DNA from: Cololabis saira
Taxonomy: Eukaryota; Chordata; Actinopteri; Beloniformes; Belonidae
Reading direction: 5' to 3'
DNA: 64,000 nt
Assembly (NCBI RefSeq): GCF_033807715.1
Contig: NC_084592.1
Location: forward strand, 760,001 to 824,000
Shown here one piece after another: positions 12,264-25,635 of this stretch. The position numbers and the translations under genes were made by a program. The number at the start of each line of letters is the position of its first letter. Position 1 is the first letter of the stretch. The notes under the pieces were generated by a model. It saw nothing but the letters and a program-made list of their open reading frames with translations. It was not told where the DNA came from and ran no database searches.

Positions 12264-13522
12264 TAGAACCGCTAACTGAACCGCTAACGGGATCGCTAAC
12301 GGGATCTCTAACGGGACCGCTAACGGGACCGCTAACCGAGCCGCTAACGGGATCGCTAACCGAGCCGCTAACAACCGCTAACGGAACCGCTAACGGGACC
12401 GCTAATGGGATCGCTAACGGAACCGCTAACGGGACCGCTAAAGGGATCGCTAACGGGATCGCTAACGGGATCGCTAACGGGATCGCTAACGGGATCGCTA
12501 ACGGGACCGCTAACGGGATCGCTAACGGGATCGCTAACGGGATCGCTAACGGGATCGCTAACGGGACCGCTAACCGAGCCGCTAATGGGATCGCTAACGG
12601 GACCGCTAACAACCGCTAACAGAACCGCTCACGGGACCGCTAACAGAACCGCTAACAGAACCGCTAACGGGATCGCTAACAACCGCTAACGGAACCGCTA
12701 ACGGGACCGCTAATGGGATTGCTAACGGGACCGCTAACGGGGTCGCTAACTGGACCGCTAACGGGATCGCTAACTGGACCGCTAACGGTACCGCTAACAG
12801 GATCGCTAACGGAATCGCTAACTGAACCGCTAACGGGACCGCTAACCGAGCCGCTAACGGGATTGCTAACCGAGCCGCTAATGGGATCGCTAACGGGACC
12901 GCTAACAACCGCTAACGGAACCGCTAACAGGACCGCTAACAGAACCGCTAACAGAACCGCTAACGGGACCGCTAACGGGATCGCTAACAACCGCTAGCGG
13001 AACCGCTAACGGGACCGCTAACGGGGTCGCTAACTGGACCGCTAACGGGATCGCTAACTGGACCGCTAACGGGACCGCTAACGGGATCGCTAACGGAATC
13101 GCTAACTGAACCGCTAACGGGACCGCTAACGGGATCGCTAACAACCGCTAGCGGAACCGCTAACGGGGTCGCTAACGGGGTCGCTAACGGGGTCGCTAAC
13201 TGGACCGCTAACGGGATCGCTAACTGGACCGCTAACGGGACCGCTAACGGGACCGCTAACGGGATCGCTAACGGAATCGCTAACTGAACCGCTAACGGGA
13301 CCGCTAACCGAGCCGCTAACGGGATCGCTAACCAAGCCGCTAACGGGATCGCTAACGGGATCGCTAACAACCGCTAACGGGACCGCTAACGGGATTGCTA
13401 ACGGGACCGCTAACGGGGTCGCTAACTGGACCGCTAACGGGATCGCTAACTGGACCGCTAACGGGACCGCTAACGGGATCGCTAACAGGACCGCTAACAG
13501 AACCGCTAACGGGACCGCTAAC
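12264..13522. repeat. 12-mer minisatellite, unit 4
   Basis: Starts TAGAACCGCTAACTGAACC. 10-bp monomers at 12365, 12603, 12673, 12899 and 12981 give intervals of 238, 70, 226 and 82, each equal to 12n + 10. Confidence 0.96.
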
Positions 13523-13848
13523 ACCAATAACACTACCATCCCATAATAAACACCTACCATCCCATAATAACACTAACATCCCATAATAACACTAACATCC
13601 CATAATAACACTAACATCCTATAAAAACACCTGCCATCCCATAATAACACTAACATCCTTTAAAAACACCTGCCATCCCATAATAACACTAACATCCTAT
13701 AAAAACACCTGACATCCCATAATAACACTAACATCCTATAAAAACACCTGTCATCCCATAATAACACTAACATCCTATAAAAACACCTGACATCCCATAA
13801 TAACACTAACATCCTATAAAAACACCTGACATCCCATAATAACACCTA
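13523..13848. repeat. 39-bp minisatellite, unit 4
   Basis: About eight copies, one with CATCCTTTAAAAACACC. It is identical to the unit 5 array at 16682-17007. Confidence 0.95.

Positions 13849-13924
<76 letters not shown>
13849..13924. repeat. (GT)n microsatellite, unit 4/5 joint
   Basis: Uninterrupted GT run of about 36 units. Confidence 0.98.
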
Positions 13925-13925
<1 letters not shown>

Positions 13926-15422
13926 CATCTAAGGTTAAAAGGTTTTTTTTCTCCATTTTCCAGGTTATACTATGAATTCTGTACTGAGTGAGTCATGTGA
14001 CCAGTTCTGGGTCAGTCTAATCAGTCAACAGCTGAGCTCTGGTTGCTAGGGGCAACAAGAACCTGATACAGAGGGAGCGGGAATGACTCAGCTGGATTTT
14101 TGGTTGTGACAAACCTGAAATCACTCCACTTTGCGCTCAAACCGTAGCTCTTAGCAGAAAAACGAAAACATTTTGAGAAACAGAGAACCTACCAGATTAT
14201 CTAAATGTTATTTTCATACAGATATTCCTTAAAATGTGTTAGTAACGGCAATTCGAAAACAAAAATGAGATTTTTTTTAAGAAAATGTTATTTAACATGG
14301 GAGTCAATGAAGAGAGAGACAGGAATGGGCGTGTCTGTTGGCTCCCCCGTTAAAATTTTGTGCACACCACGCCTGTCAAAGTCACATTTTATGAATCACA
14401 ACACCTATGTCTATATTCTGACCAAAAATTATCTGTCTACCCTTTACGGTTTGTCCGTGAGCTCGAGTTACAAATAAGAAATCATGTTTTTTTTTCAGTG
14501 TAACTACACTCTAGCAAACTGACTCCCGTGCTCTAGATTTGAAAAAAAGTGATTTCCAGTCCTCGCTTGAGGGCTCATATCTTGAAAAGTGTACATTTTA
14601 GGAAAAAACAGTTTCGGGTTTGGAGAGAGAAGAGAAGTTTTCCTCCGTTTTGAAGTTTGAATGACGTTTCTACGTGCAAGTATGACAAAGATACGTGACT
14701 CAGAAAAAAGGTGATTTTGTCTTTTTTCTCCCATCCGCTTTGAATGGCGCCATTGAAATACATGGGGAAATGAGTTCCCCATTAGTTTGGAAAATTGGAA
14801 ATGTTTTTGCACTTCGTGCAAAAACTATTTGTGCCATCGCTCTGAAAATCCACAGGACTGTAGTTAAATTCAGGGCCTACAACTTTCTAAATCGGTTCAG
14901 AATTTTTCGAGCAACGGTGTGCGAGTGGTGAGGCCCCAAAGTTCTCGCAATGCGTTCCGGATGGGGCAAAAAGTGCACGTTTGTGCACGTTGCGCAAAAA
15001 CGTGCACGCCAATCGCTTATAAAAGTCATACCCATCGATTCCCGATTAAGGCGCACGTTTCTACGTTTTTACTTTTCGCGTTTTCTCAAAGCTGCGGGAC
15101 TAGTTACGCGCCGAAGTTTTTACGGAAGAATATGGAATAAATAAATAATAAGCCTGAGCAATATTAAGAGTGCCTCGTGCTGCGCACGAGGCACTCCTCC
15201 TCCATTGCGAAGCTCAATGGAGGAGGAGTGCCACGTGGCGCAGCCGTGGCACTAATAAATAAACTAGACAAAATTCCCGGGAAATTTTGAAGTGCCACGG
15301 ACTACTGCCGGATGATCGCGGGGCTTATTTGCACCCATGAAGGTCAAGGACTCGATACAGATTCCAATGACACCACCCATGACTCTCTATGTCAAACCAT
15401 TCAAAAGTTATTACAGAAAATA
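13925..15422 (+). repeat. macrosatellite unit 5, core
   Basis: Near-identical to unit 4, except that the start has lost CAGGGTTCAGA and reads AAAAGGTTTTTTTTCTCC, an oddity shared with unit 6. One triple-hairpin block (15150-15254). Confidence 0.94.
15150..15254. repeat. triple-hairpin block, unit 5
   Basis: Same sequence as the block in unit 4, offset by 3159. Confidence 0.9.
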
Positions 15423-16681
15423 TAGAACCGCTAACTGAACCGCTAACGGGATCGCTAACGGGATCTCTAACGGGACCGCTAACGGGACCGCTAACCGAGC
15501 CGCTAACGGGATCGCTAACCGAGCCGCTAACAACCGCTAACGGAACCGCTAACGGGACCGCTAATGGGATCGCTAACGGAACCGCTAACGGGACCGCTAA
15601 AGGGATCGCTAACGGGATCGCTAACGGGATCGCTAACGGGATCGCTAACGGGATCGCTAACGGGACCGCTAACGGGATCGCTAACGGGATCGCTAACGGG
15701 ATCGCTAACGGGATCGCTAACGGGACCGCTAACCGAGCCGCTAATGGGATCGCTAACGGGACCGCTAACAACCGCTAACAGAACCGCTCACGGGACCGCT
15801 AACAGAACCGCTAACAGAACCGCTAACGGGATCGCTAACAACCGCTAACGGAACCGCTAACGGGACCGCTAATGGGATTGCTAACGGGACCGCTAACGGG
15901 GTCGCTAACTGGACCGCTAACGGGATCGCTAACTGGACCGCTAACGGTACCGCTAACAGGATCGCTAACGGAATCGCTAACTGAACCGCTAACGGGACCG
16001 CTAACCGAGCCGCTAACGGGATTGCTAACCGAGCCGCTAATGGGATCGCTAACGGGACCGCTAACAACCGCTAACGGAACCGCTAACAGGACCGCTAACA
16101 GAACCGCTAACAGAACCGCTAACGGGACCGCTAACGGGATCGCTAACAACCGCTAGCGGAACCGCTAACGGGACCGCTAACGGGGTCGCTAACTGGACCG
16201 CTAACGGGATCGCTAACTGGACCGCTAACGGGACCGCTAACGGGATCGCTAACGGAATCGCTAACTGAACCGCTAACGGGACCGCTAACGGGATCGCTAA
16301 CAACCGCTAGCGGAACCGCTAACGGGGTCGCTAACGGGGTCGCTAACGGGGTCGCTAACTGGACCGCTAACGGGATCGCTAACTGGACCGCTAACGGGAC
16401 CGCTAACGGGACCGCTAACGGGATCGCTAACGGAATCGCTAACTGAACCGCTAACGGGACCGCTAACCGAGCCGCTAACGGGATCGCTAACCAAGCCGCT
16501 AACGGGATCGCTAACGGGATCGCTAACAACCGCTAACGGGACCGCTAACGGGATTGCTAACGGGACCGCTAACGGGGTCGCTAACTGGACCGCTAACGGG
16601 ATCGCTAACTGGACCGCTAACGGGACCGCTAACGGGATCGCTAACAGGACCGCTAACAGAACCGCTAACGGGACCGCTAAC
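15423..16681. repeat. 12-mer minisatellite, unit 5
   Basis: The monomer-variant order is the same as in unit 4, including a rare CCGCTCACGGGA monomer, so the whole array was copied as a block. Confidence 0.96.
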
Positions 16682-17007
16682 ACCAATAACACTACCATCC
16701 CATAATAAACACCTACCATCCCATAATAACACTAACATCCCATAATAACACTAACATCCCATAATAACACTAACATCCTATAAAAACACCTGCCATCCCA
16801 TAATAACACTAACATCCTTTAAAAACACCTGCCATCCCATAATAACACTAACATCCTATAAAAACACCTGACATCCCATAATAACACTAACATCCTATAA
16901 AAACACCTGTCATCCCATAATAACACTAACATCCTATAAAAACACCTGACATCCCATAATAACACTAACATCCTATAAAAACACCTGACATCCCATAATA
17001 ACACCTA
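16682..17007. repeat. 39-bp minisatellite, unit 5
   Basis: Copy of the unit 4 array with the same private substitutions. Confidence 0.95.

Positions 17008-17090
<83 letters not shown>
17008..17090. repeat. (GT)n microsatellite, unit 5/6 joint
   Basis: Uninterrupted GT run, a few units longer than the duplicated tract at 13849. Length is the main difference between the two joints. Confidence 0.98.
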
Positions 17091-18483
17091 CATCTAAGGT
17101 TAAAAGGTTTTTTTTCTCCATTTTCCAGGTTATACTATGAATTCTGTACTGAGTGAGTCATGTGACCAGTTCTGGGTCAGTCTAATCAGTCAACAGCTGA
17201 GCTCTGGTTGCTAGGGGCAACAAGAACCTGATACAGAGGGAGCGGGAATGACTCAGCTGGATTTTTGGTTGTGACAAACCTGAAATCACTCCACTTTGCG
17301 CTCAAACCGTAGCTCTTAGCAGAAAAACGAAAACATTTTGAGAAACAGAGAACCTACCAGATTATCTAAATGTTATTTTCATACAGATATTCCTTAAAAT
17401 GTGTTAGTAACGGCAATTCGAAAACAAAAATGAGATTTTTTTTAAGAAAACTTCATTTAACATGGGAGTCAATGAAGAGAGAGACAGGAACTGGCGTGTC
17501 TGTTGGCTCCCCCGTTAAAATTTTGTGCACACCACGCCTGTCAAAGTCACATTTTATAAATCACAACACCTATGTCTATATTCTGACCAAAAATTATCTG
17601 TCTACCTTTTACGGTTTGGCCGTGACCTCGAGTTACAAATAAGAAATCATGTTTTTTTTTCAGTGTAACTACACTCTAGCAAACTGACTCCCGTGCTCTA
17701 GATTTGAAAAAAAGTGATTTCCAGTCCTCGCTTGAGGGCTCATATCTTGAAAAGTGTACATTTTAGGAAAAAACTGTTTCGGGTTTGGAGAGAGAAGAGA
17801 AGTTTTCCTCCGTTTTGAAGTTTGAATGACGTTTCTACGTGCAAGTATGAGAAAGATACGTGACTCAGAAAAAAGGTGATTTTTTTTTTTTTTTAACCTC
17901 CTCCCACCCAAAGTGTGAAATGCTGCCCCATACAAATACATGGGAAAATCTCCCCATTAGTTTGGAAATTTGGAAATGTTTTTGCACTTCGTGCAAAAAC
18001 TATTCGTGCCATCGTTCTGAAAATCCACAGGACTGTAGTTAAATTCAGGGCCTACAACTTTCTAAATCGGTTCAGAATTTTTCGAGTAACGGTGTGCGAG
18101 TGGTGAGGCCCCAAACTTCACGCAATGCGTTCCGGATGGGGCAAAAAGCGCACGTTTGTGCACGTTGCGCAAAAACGTGCACGCCAATCGCTAATAAAAG
18201 TCATACCCATCGATTCCCGATTAAGCCGCACGTTTCTACGTTTTTACTTTTCGCGTTTTGTCAAAGCTGTGGGACGAGTTACGCGCCGAAGTTTTTACGG
18301 AAGAATAAATAAATAAACTAGACAAAATTCCCGGGAAATTTTGAAGTGCCACGGACTACTGCCGGATGATCGCGGGGCTTATTTGCACCCATGAAGGTCA
18401 AGGACTCGATACTTAGTCATTTGACACCACCCATGACTCTCTATGTCAAACCATTCAAAAGTTATTACAGAAAATATGTAATA
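17091..18483 (+). repeat. macrosatellite unit 6, core
   Basis: The head matches unit 5 to about 17440. It then switches to a different core with module a (T-tract followed by CCTCCTCCCACCC, near 17880-17910), no triple hairpin and a CTTAGTCATTTG tail. The switch point shows that the unit is chimeric. Confidence 0.93.
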
Positions 18484-19394
18484 GGCTAATAGAACCGCTA
18501 ACAAGACCGCTAACGGGACCGCTAACGGGATAGCTAACAGAACCGCTAACGGAACCTCTAACGGGATCGCTAACTGAACCGCTAACGGGATCGCTAAAGG
18601 GATCGCTAACGGGACCGCTAACGGGACCGCTAACCGAGCCGCTAACGGAATCGCTAACCGAGCCGCTAACAACCGCTAACGGAACCGCTAACGGGACCGC
18701 TAACGGGACCGCTAACGGGACCGCTAATGGGATCGCTAACGGAACCGCTAACGGGACCGCTAACGGGACCGCTAACGGGACCGCTAACGGGATCGCTAAC
18801 GGAGCCGCTAATGGGGTCGCTAACGGGACCGCTAACAACCGCTAACGAAACCGCTAACAGTACCGCTAACAGAACCGCTAACTGAACCGCTAACGGGATC
18901 GCTAACGGGATCGCTAACGGGACCGCTAACGGGACCGCTAACGGGATCGCTAACGGGATCGCTAACGGAGCCGCTAATGGGGTCGCTAACGGGACCGCTA
19001 ACAACCGCTAACGGAACCGCTAACGGGACCGCTAACGGGATCGCTAACGGAACCGTTAACGGGACCGCTAACGGGACTGCTAACGGGATCGCTAACGGGA
19101 CCGCTAACCAAGCCGCTAACGGGATTGCTAACGGGATCGCTAACGGGATCGCTAACAACCGCTAACGGGACCGCTAACGGGATTGCTAACGGGGTCGCTA
19201 ACTGGACCGCTAACGGGATCGCTAACTGGACCGCTAACGGGATCGCTAACTGGACCGCTAACGGGATCGCTAACAGGACCGCTAACAGAACCGCTAACGG
19301 GATTGCTAACGGGGTCGCTAACTGGACCGCTAACGGGATCGCTAACTGGACCGCTAACGGGATCGCTAACTGGACCGCTAACGGGACCGCTAAC
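18484..19394. repeat. 12-mer minisatellite, unit 6
   Basis: Starts GGCTAATAGAACCGCTAAC. The end contains a short internal duplication of the GGATTGCTAACGGGGTCGC block (19170-19260 and 19299-19390). Confidence 0.95.
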
Positions 19395-19556
19395 ACCAAT
19401 AACACTACCATCCCATAATAAACACCTACCATCCCATAATAACACTAACATCCTATAAAAACACCTGCCATCCCATAATAACACTAACATCCTATAAAAA
19501 CACCTGCCATCCCATAATAACACTAACATCCTATAAAAATAAAATGGGGATCATGT
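19395..19556. repeat. 39-bp minisatellite and joint, unit 6
   Basis: Three to four 39-mers ending in the AAAATGGGGATCATGT joint. The next unit therefore has the short head. Confidence 0.92.
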
Positions 19557-21040
19557 AAGGTCAGGGTTCAGATTCCTCCATTATCCAAGGTAAAGTATTA
19601 TGAAGTCTGCATTGATGTGTCATGTGACCAGTTCTGGGTCACATGACCCGGAAGTATGGTAGTGTATATTGTATTGGAATGACTCAGCTAGTTTTTTGGA
19701 TTTGACAAGCCTCAAATAACTTCACCTTGTAATCAAACTGTAGCTCCTATCAGAAAAACAAAGACATCGTGAGAGAGACAGAACCCGGAAGATTCTGACA
19801 ATCTTAATTTTATTCAGATATTCCTTAAAATGTGTCAGTAACGGCAATTCGAAAACAAAAATGAGATTTTTTTTAAGAAAACTTCATTTAACATGGGAGT
19901 CAATGAAGAGACAGACAGGAATTGGCGTGTCTGTTGGCTCCACCGTTAAAATTTTGTGCACACCACGCCTGTGAAAGTCACATTTTATAAATCACAACAC
20001 CTATGTCTATATTCTGACCAAAAATGATCTGTCTACCTTTTACGGTTTGGCCGTGACCTCGAGTTACAAATAAGAAATCATGTTTTTTTTTCAGTGTAAC
20101 TACACTCTAGCAAACTGACTCCCGTGCTCTAGATTTGAAAAAAAGTGATTTCCAGACCTCGCTTGAGGGCTCATATCTTGAAAAGTGTACATTTTAGGAA
20201 AAAACAGTTTCGGGTTTGGAGAGAGAAGAGAAGTTTTCCTCCGTTTTGAAGTTTGAATGACGTTTCTACGTGCAAGTATGAGAAAGATACGTGACTCGGA
20301 AAAAAGGTGAATTTTGTCTTTTTTTTCTCAACATTTTCCCATCCGCTTATAATGGCGCCATTGAAATGCATGGGAAAATCTTCCCCATTAGTTTGGAAAT
20401 TTGGAAATGTTTTTGCACTTCGTGCAAAAACTATTCGTGCCATCGTTCTGAAAATCCACAGGACTGTAGTTAAATTCAGGGCCTACAACTTTCTAAATCG
20501 GTTCAGAATTTTTCGAGTAACGGTGTGCGAGTGGTGAGGCCCCAAAGTTCTCGCAATGCGTTCCGGATGGGGCAAAAAGCGCACGTTTGTGCACGTTGCG
20601 CAAAAACGTGCACGTCAATCGCTAATAAAAGTCATTCCCATCGATTCCCGATTAAGGCGCACGTTTCTACGTTTTTACTTTTCGCGTTTTCTCAAAGCTG
20701 CGCAACTAGTTACGCGCCGAAGTTTATACGGAAGAATAAATAAATAAATAAATAAATAAATAAGCCTGAGCAATAGTATGAGTGCCTCGTGCTGCGCACG
20801 AGGCACTCCTCCTCCATTGAGCTTGCGCATCTCAATGGAGGAGGAGTGCCACGTGGCGCAGCCGTGGCACTAACTAGACAAAATTCCCGGGAAATTTTGA
20901 AGTGCCACGGACTACTGCCGGATGATCGCGGGGCTTATTTGCACCCATGAAGGTCAAGGACTCGATACTTAGTCATTTGACACCACCCATGACTCTCTAT
21001 GTCAAACCATTCAAAAGTTATTACAGAAAATATGTAATAG
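19557..21040 (+). repeat. macrosatellite unit 7, core
   Basis: Short head, module c and one triple-hairpin block, preceded by seven AATA units. From 20873 it matches unit 8 at a 2978-bp offset. Confidence 0.93.
20762..20872. repeat. triple-hairpin block, unit 7
   Basis: Full-length block with the central stem CTCCTCCTCCATTGAG and a TTGCGC-type loop, ending GTGGCACTAA directly before CTAGACAAAATTCCC. Confidence 0.9.
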
Positions 21041-22497
21041 GCTAATAGAACCGCTAACAAGACCACTAACGGGACCGCTAACGGGATAGCTAACAGAACC
21101 GCTAACGGAACCTCTAACGGGATCGCTAACTGAACCGCTAACGGGATCGCTAAAGGGATCGCTAACGGGACCGCTAACGGGACCGCTAACCGAGCCGCTA
21201 AAGGAATCGCTAACCGAGCCGCTAACAACCGCTAACGGAACCGCTAACGGGACCGCTAACGGGACCGCTAATGGGATCGCTAACGGAACCGCTAACGGGA
21301 CCGCTAACGGGACCGCTAACGGGATCGCTAACGGAGCCGCTAATGGGGTCGCTAACGGGACCGCTAATGGGACCGCTAACGGGATCGCTAACGGGACCGC
21401 TAATGGGACCGCTAACGGGATCGCTAACGGGACCGCTAACGGGATCGCTAACGGGATCGCTAACGGGATCGCTAATGGGACCGCTAACCGAGCCGCTAAT
21501 GGGGTCGCTAACGGGACGGCTAACAACCGCTAACGGGACCGCTAACAGAACCGCTAACAGAACCGCTAACGGGACCGCTAACGGGATCGCTAACAGAACC
21601 GCTAACGGAACCTCTAACGGGATCGCTAACTGAACCGCTAACGGGATCGCTAAAGGGATCGCTAACGGGACCGCTAACGGGACCGCTAACCGAGCCGCTA
21701 ACGGAATCGCTAACCGAGCCGCTAACAACCGCTAACGGAACCGCTAACGGGACCGCTAACGGGACCGCTAATGGGATCGCTAACGGAACCGCTAACGGGA
21801 CCGCTAACGGGACCGCTAACGGGATCGCTAACGGAGCCGCTAATGGGGTCGCTAACGGGACCGCTAACAACCGCTAACAGTACCGCTAACAGAACCGCTA
21901 ACTGAACCGCTAACGGGATCGCTAACGGGATCGCTAACGGGACCGCTAACCGAGCCGTTAACGGAATCGCTAACCGAGCCGCTAACAACCGCTAACGGGA
22001 CCGCTAACGGGACCGCTAACGGGACCGCTAATGGGATCGCTAACGGAACCGCTAACGGGACCGCTAACGGGACCGCTAACGGGACCGCTAACGGGATCGC
22101 TAACGGGATCGCTAATGGAGCCGCTAATGGGGTCGCTAACGGGACCGCTAACAACCGCTAACGGAACCGCTAACAGGACCGCTAACAGAACCGCTAACTG
22201 AACCGCTAACGGGATCGCTAACGGGATCGCTAACGGGACCGCTAACGGGATCGCTAACGGAACCGCTAACGGGACCGCTAACGGGACCGCTAACGGGATC
22301 GCTAACGGGATCGCTAACGGGACCGCTAACCGAGCCGCTAACGGGATTGCTAACGGGATCGCTAACAACCGCTAACGGGACCGCTAACGGGATTGCTAAC
22401 GGGGTCGCTAACTGGACCGCTAACGGGATCGCTAACTGGACCGCTAACGGGATCGCTAACAGGACCGCTAACAGAACCGCTAACGGGACCGCTAACA
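21041..22497. repeat. 12-mer minisatellite, unit 7
   Basis: CCGCTAACGGGA variants. It contains an internally repeated block (AACCTCTAACGGGATCGC occurs near 21110 and again near 21609). Confidence 0.96.
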
Positions 22498-22657
22498 CCA
22501 ATAACACTACCATCCCATAATAAACACCTACCATCCCATAATAACACTAACATCCTATAAAAACACCTGCCATCCCATAATAACGCTAAAAACCTTAAAA
22601 AAACACCTGCCATCCCATAATAACACTAACATCCTATAAAAATAAAATGGGGATCAT
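22498..22657. repeat. 39-bp minisatellite and joint, unit 7
   Basis: About four copies, including the degenerate CGCTAAAAACCTT copy, then the AAAATGGGGATCATGT joint. Confidence 0.92.
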
Positions 22658-24017
22658 GTAAGGTCAGGGTTCAGATTCCTCCATTATCCAAGGTAAAGTA
22701 TTATGAAGTCTGCATTGATGTGTCATGTGACCAGTTCTGGGTCACATGACCCGGAAGTATGGTAGTGTATATTGTATTGGAATGACTCAGCTAGTTTTTT
22801 GGATTTGACAAGCCTCAAATAACTTCACCTTGTAATCAAACTGTAGCTCCTATCAGAAAAACAAAGACATCGTGAGAGAGACAGAACCCGGAAGATTCTG
22901 ACAATCTTAATTTTATTCAGATATTCCTTAAAATGTGTTAGTAACGGCAATTCGAAAACAAAAATGAGATTTTTTTTAAGAAAACTTCATTTAACATGGG
23001 AGTCAATGAAGAGACAGACAGGAATTGGCGTGTCTGTTGGCTGCACCGTTAAAATTTTGTGCACACCACGCCTGTGAAAGTCACATTTTATAAATCACAA
23101 CACCTATGTCTATATTCTGACCAAAAATGATCTGTCTACCTTTTACGGTTTGGCCGTGACCTCGAGTTACAAATAAGAAATCATGTTTTTTTTTCAGTGT
23201 AACTACACTCTAGCAAACTGACTCCCGTGCTCTAGATTTGAAAAAAAGTGATTTCCAGTCCTCGCTTGAGGGCTCATATCTTGAAAAGTGTACATTTTAG
23301 GAAAAAACAGTTTCGGGTTTGGAGAGAGAAGAGAAGTTTTCCTCCATTTTGAAGTTTGAATGACGTTTCTACGTGCAAGTATGAGAAAGATACGTGACTC
23401 AGAAAAAAGGTGATTTTTTTTTTTTTTTAACCTCCTCCCACCCAAAGTGTGAAATGCTGCCCCATACAAATACATGGGAAAATCTCCCCATTAGTTTGGA
23501 AATTTGGAAATGTTTTTGCACTTCGTGCAAAAACTATTCGTGCCATCGTTCTGAAAATCCACAGGACTGTAGTTAAATTCAGGGCCTACAACTTTCTAAA
23601 TCGGTTCAGAATTTTTCGAGTAACGGTGTGCGAGTGGTGAGGCCCCAAACTTCACGCAATGCGTTCCGGATGGGGCAAAAAGCGCACGTTTGTGCACGTT
23701 GCGCAAAAACGTGCACGCCAATCGCTAATAAAAGTCATACCCATCGATTCCCGATTAAGCCGCACGTTTCTACGTTTTTACTTTTCGCGTTTTGTCAAAG
23801 CTGTGGGACGAGTTACGCGCCGAAGTTTTTACGGAAGAATAAATAAATAAACTAGACAAAATTCCCGGGAAATTTTGAAGTGCCACGGACTACTGCCGGA
23901 TGATCGCGGGGCTTATTTGCACCCATGAAGGTCAAGGACTCGATACTTAGTCATTTGACACCACCCATGACTCTCTATGTCAAACCATTCAAAAGTTATT
24001 ACAGAAAATATGTAATA
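22658..24017 (+). repeat. macrosatellite unit 8, core
   Basis: Short head, module a, no triple hairpin, CTTAG tail. The first 750 bp match unit 9, and the part after 23851 repeats unit 7 from 20873. Confidence 0.93.
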
Positions 24018-25475
24018 GGCTAATAGAACCGCTAACAAGACCACTAACGGGACCGCTAACGGGATAGCTAACAGAACCGCTAACGGAACCTCTAACGGGA
24101 TCGCTAACTGAACCGCTAACGGGATCGCTAAAGGGATCGCTAACGGGACCGCTAACGGGACCGCTAACCGAGCCGCTAAAGGAATCGCTAACCGAGCCGC
24201 TAACAACCGCTAACGGAACCGCTAACGGGACCGCTAACGGGACCGCTAATGGGATCGCTAACGGAACCGCTAACGGGACCGCTAACGGGACCGCTAACGG
24301 GATCGCTAACGGAGCCGCTAATGGGGTCGCTAACGGGACCGCTAATGGGACCGCTAACGGGATCGCTAACGGGACCGCTAATGGGACCGCTAACGGGATC
24401 GCTAACGGGACCGCTAACGGGATCGCTAACGGGATCGCTAACGGGATCGCTAATGGGACCGCTAACCGAGCCGCTAATGGGGTCGCTAACGGGACGGCTA
24501 ACAACCGCTAACGGGACCGCTAACAGAACCGCTAACAGAACCGCTAACGGGACCGCTAACGGGATCGCTAACAGAACCGCTAACGGAACCTCTAACGGGA
24601 TCGCTAACTGAACCGCTAACGGGATCGCTAAAGGGATCGCTAACGGGACCGCTAACGGGACCGCTAACCGAGCCGCTAACGGAATCGCTAACCGAGCCGC
24701 TAACAACCGCTAACGGAACCGCTAACGGGACCGCTAACGGGACCGCTAATGGGATCGCTAACGGAACCGCTAACGGGACCGCTAACGGGACCGCTAACGG
24801 GATCGCTAACGGAGCCGCTAATGGGGTCGCTAACGGGACCGCTAACAACCGCTAACAGTACCGCTAACAGAACCGCTAACTGAACCGCTAACGGGATCGC
24901 TAACGGGATCGCTAACGGGACCGCTAACCGAGCCGTTAACGGAATCGCTAACCGAGCCGCTAACAACCGCTAACGGGACCGCTAACGGGACCGCTAACGG
25001 GACCGCTAATGGGATCGCTAACGGAACCGCTAACGGGACCGCTAACGGGACCGCTAACGGGACCGCTAACGGGATCGCTAACGGGATCGCTAATGGAGCC
25101 GCTAATGGGGTCGCTAACGGGACCGCTAACAACCGCTAACGGAACCGCTAACAGGACCGCTAACAGAACCGCTAACTGAACCGCTAACGGGATCGCTAAC
25201 GGGATCGCTAACGGGACCGCTAACGGGATCGCTAACGGAACCGCTAACGGGACCGCTAACGGGACCGCTAACGGGATCGCTAACGGGATCGCTAACGGGA
25301 CCGCTAACCGAGCCGCTAACGGGATTGCTAACGGGATCGCTAACAACCGCTAACGGGACCGCTAACGGGATTGCTAACGGGGTCGCTAACTGGACCGCTA
25401 ACGGGATCGCTAACTGGACCGCTAACGGGATCGCTAACAGGACCGCTAACAGAACCGCTAACGGGACCGCTAACA
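24018..25475. repeat. 12-mer minisatellite, unit 8
   Basis: Monomer-for-monomer copy of the unit 7 array at a 2978-bp offset. Confidence 0.96.
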
Positions 25476-25635
25476 CCAATAACACTACCATCCCATAATA
25501 AACACCTACCATCCCATAATAACACTAACATCCTATAAAAACACCTGCCATCCCATAATAACGCTAAAAACCTTAAAAAAACACCTGCCATCCCATAATA
25601 ACACTAACATCCTATAAAAATAAAATGGGGATCAT
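25476..25635. repeat. 39-bp minisatellite and joint, unit 8
   Basis: Copy of the unit 7 array and joint. Confidence 0.92.
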
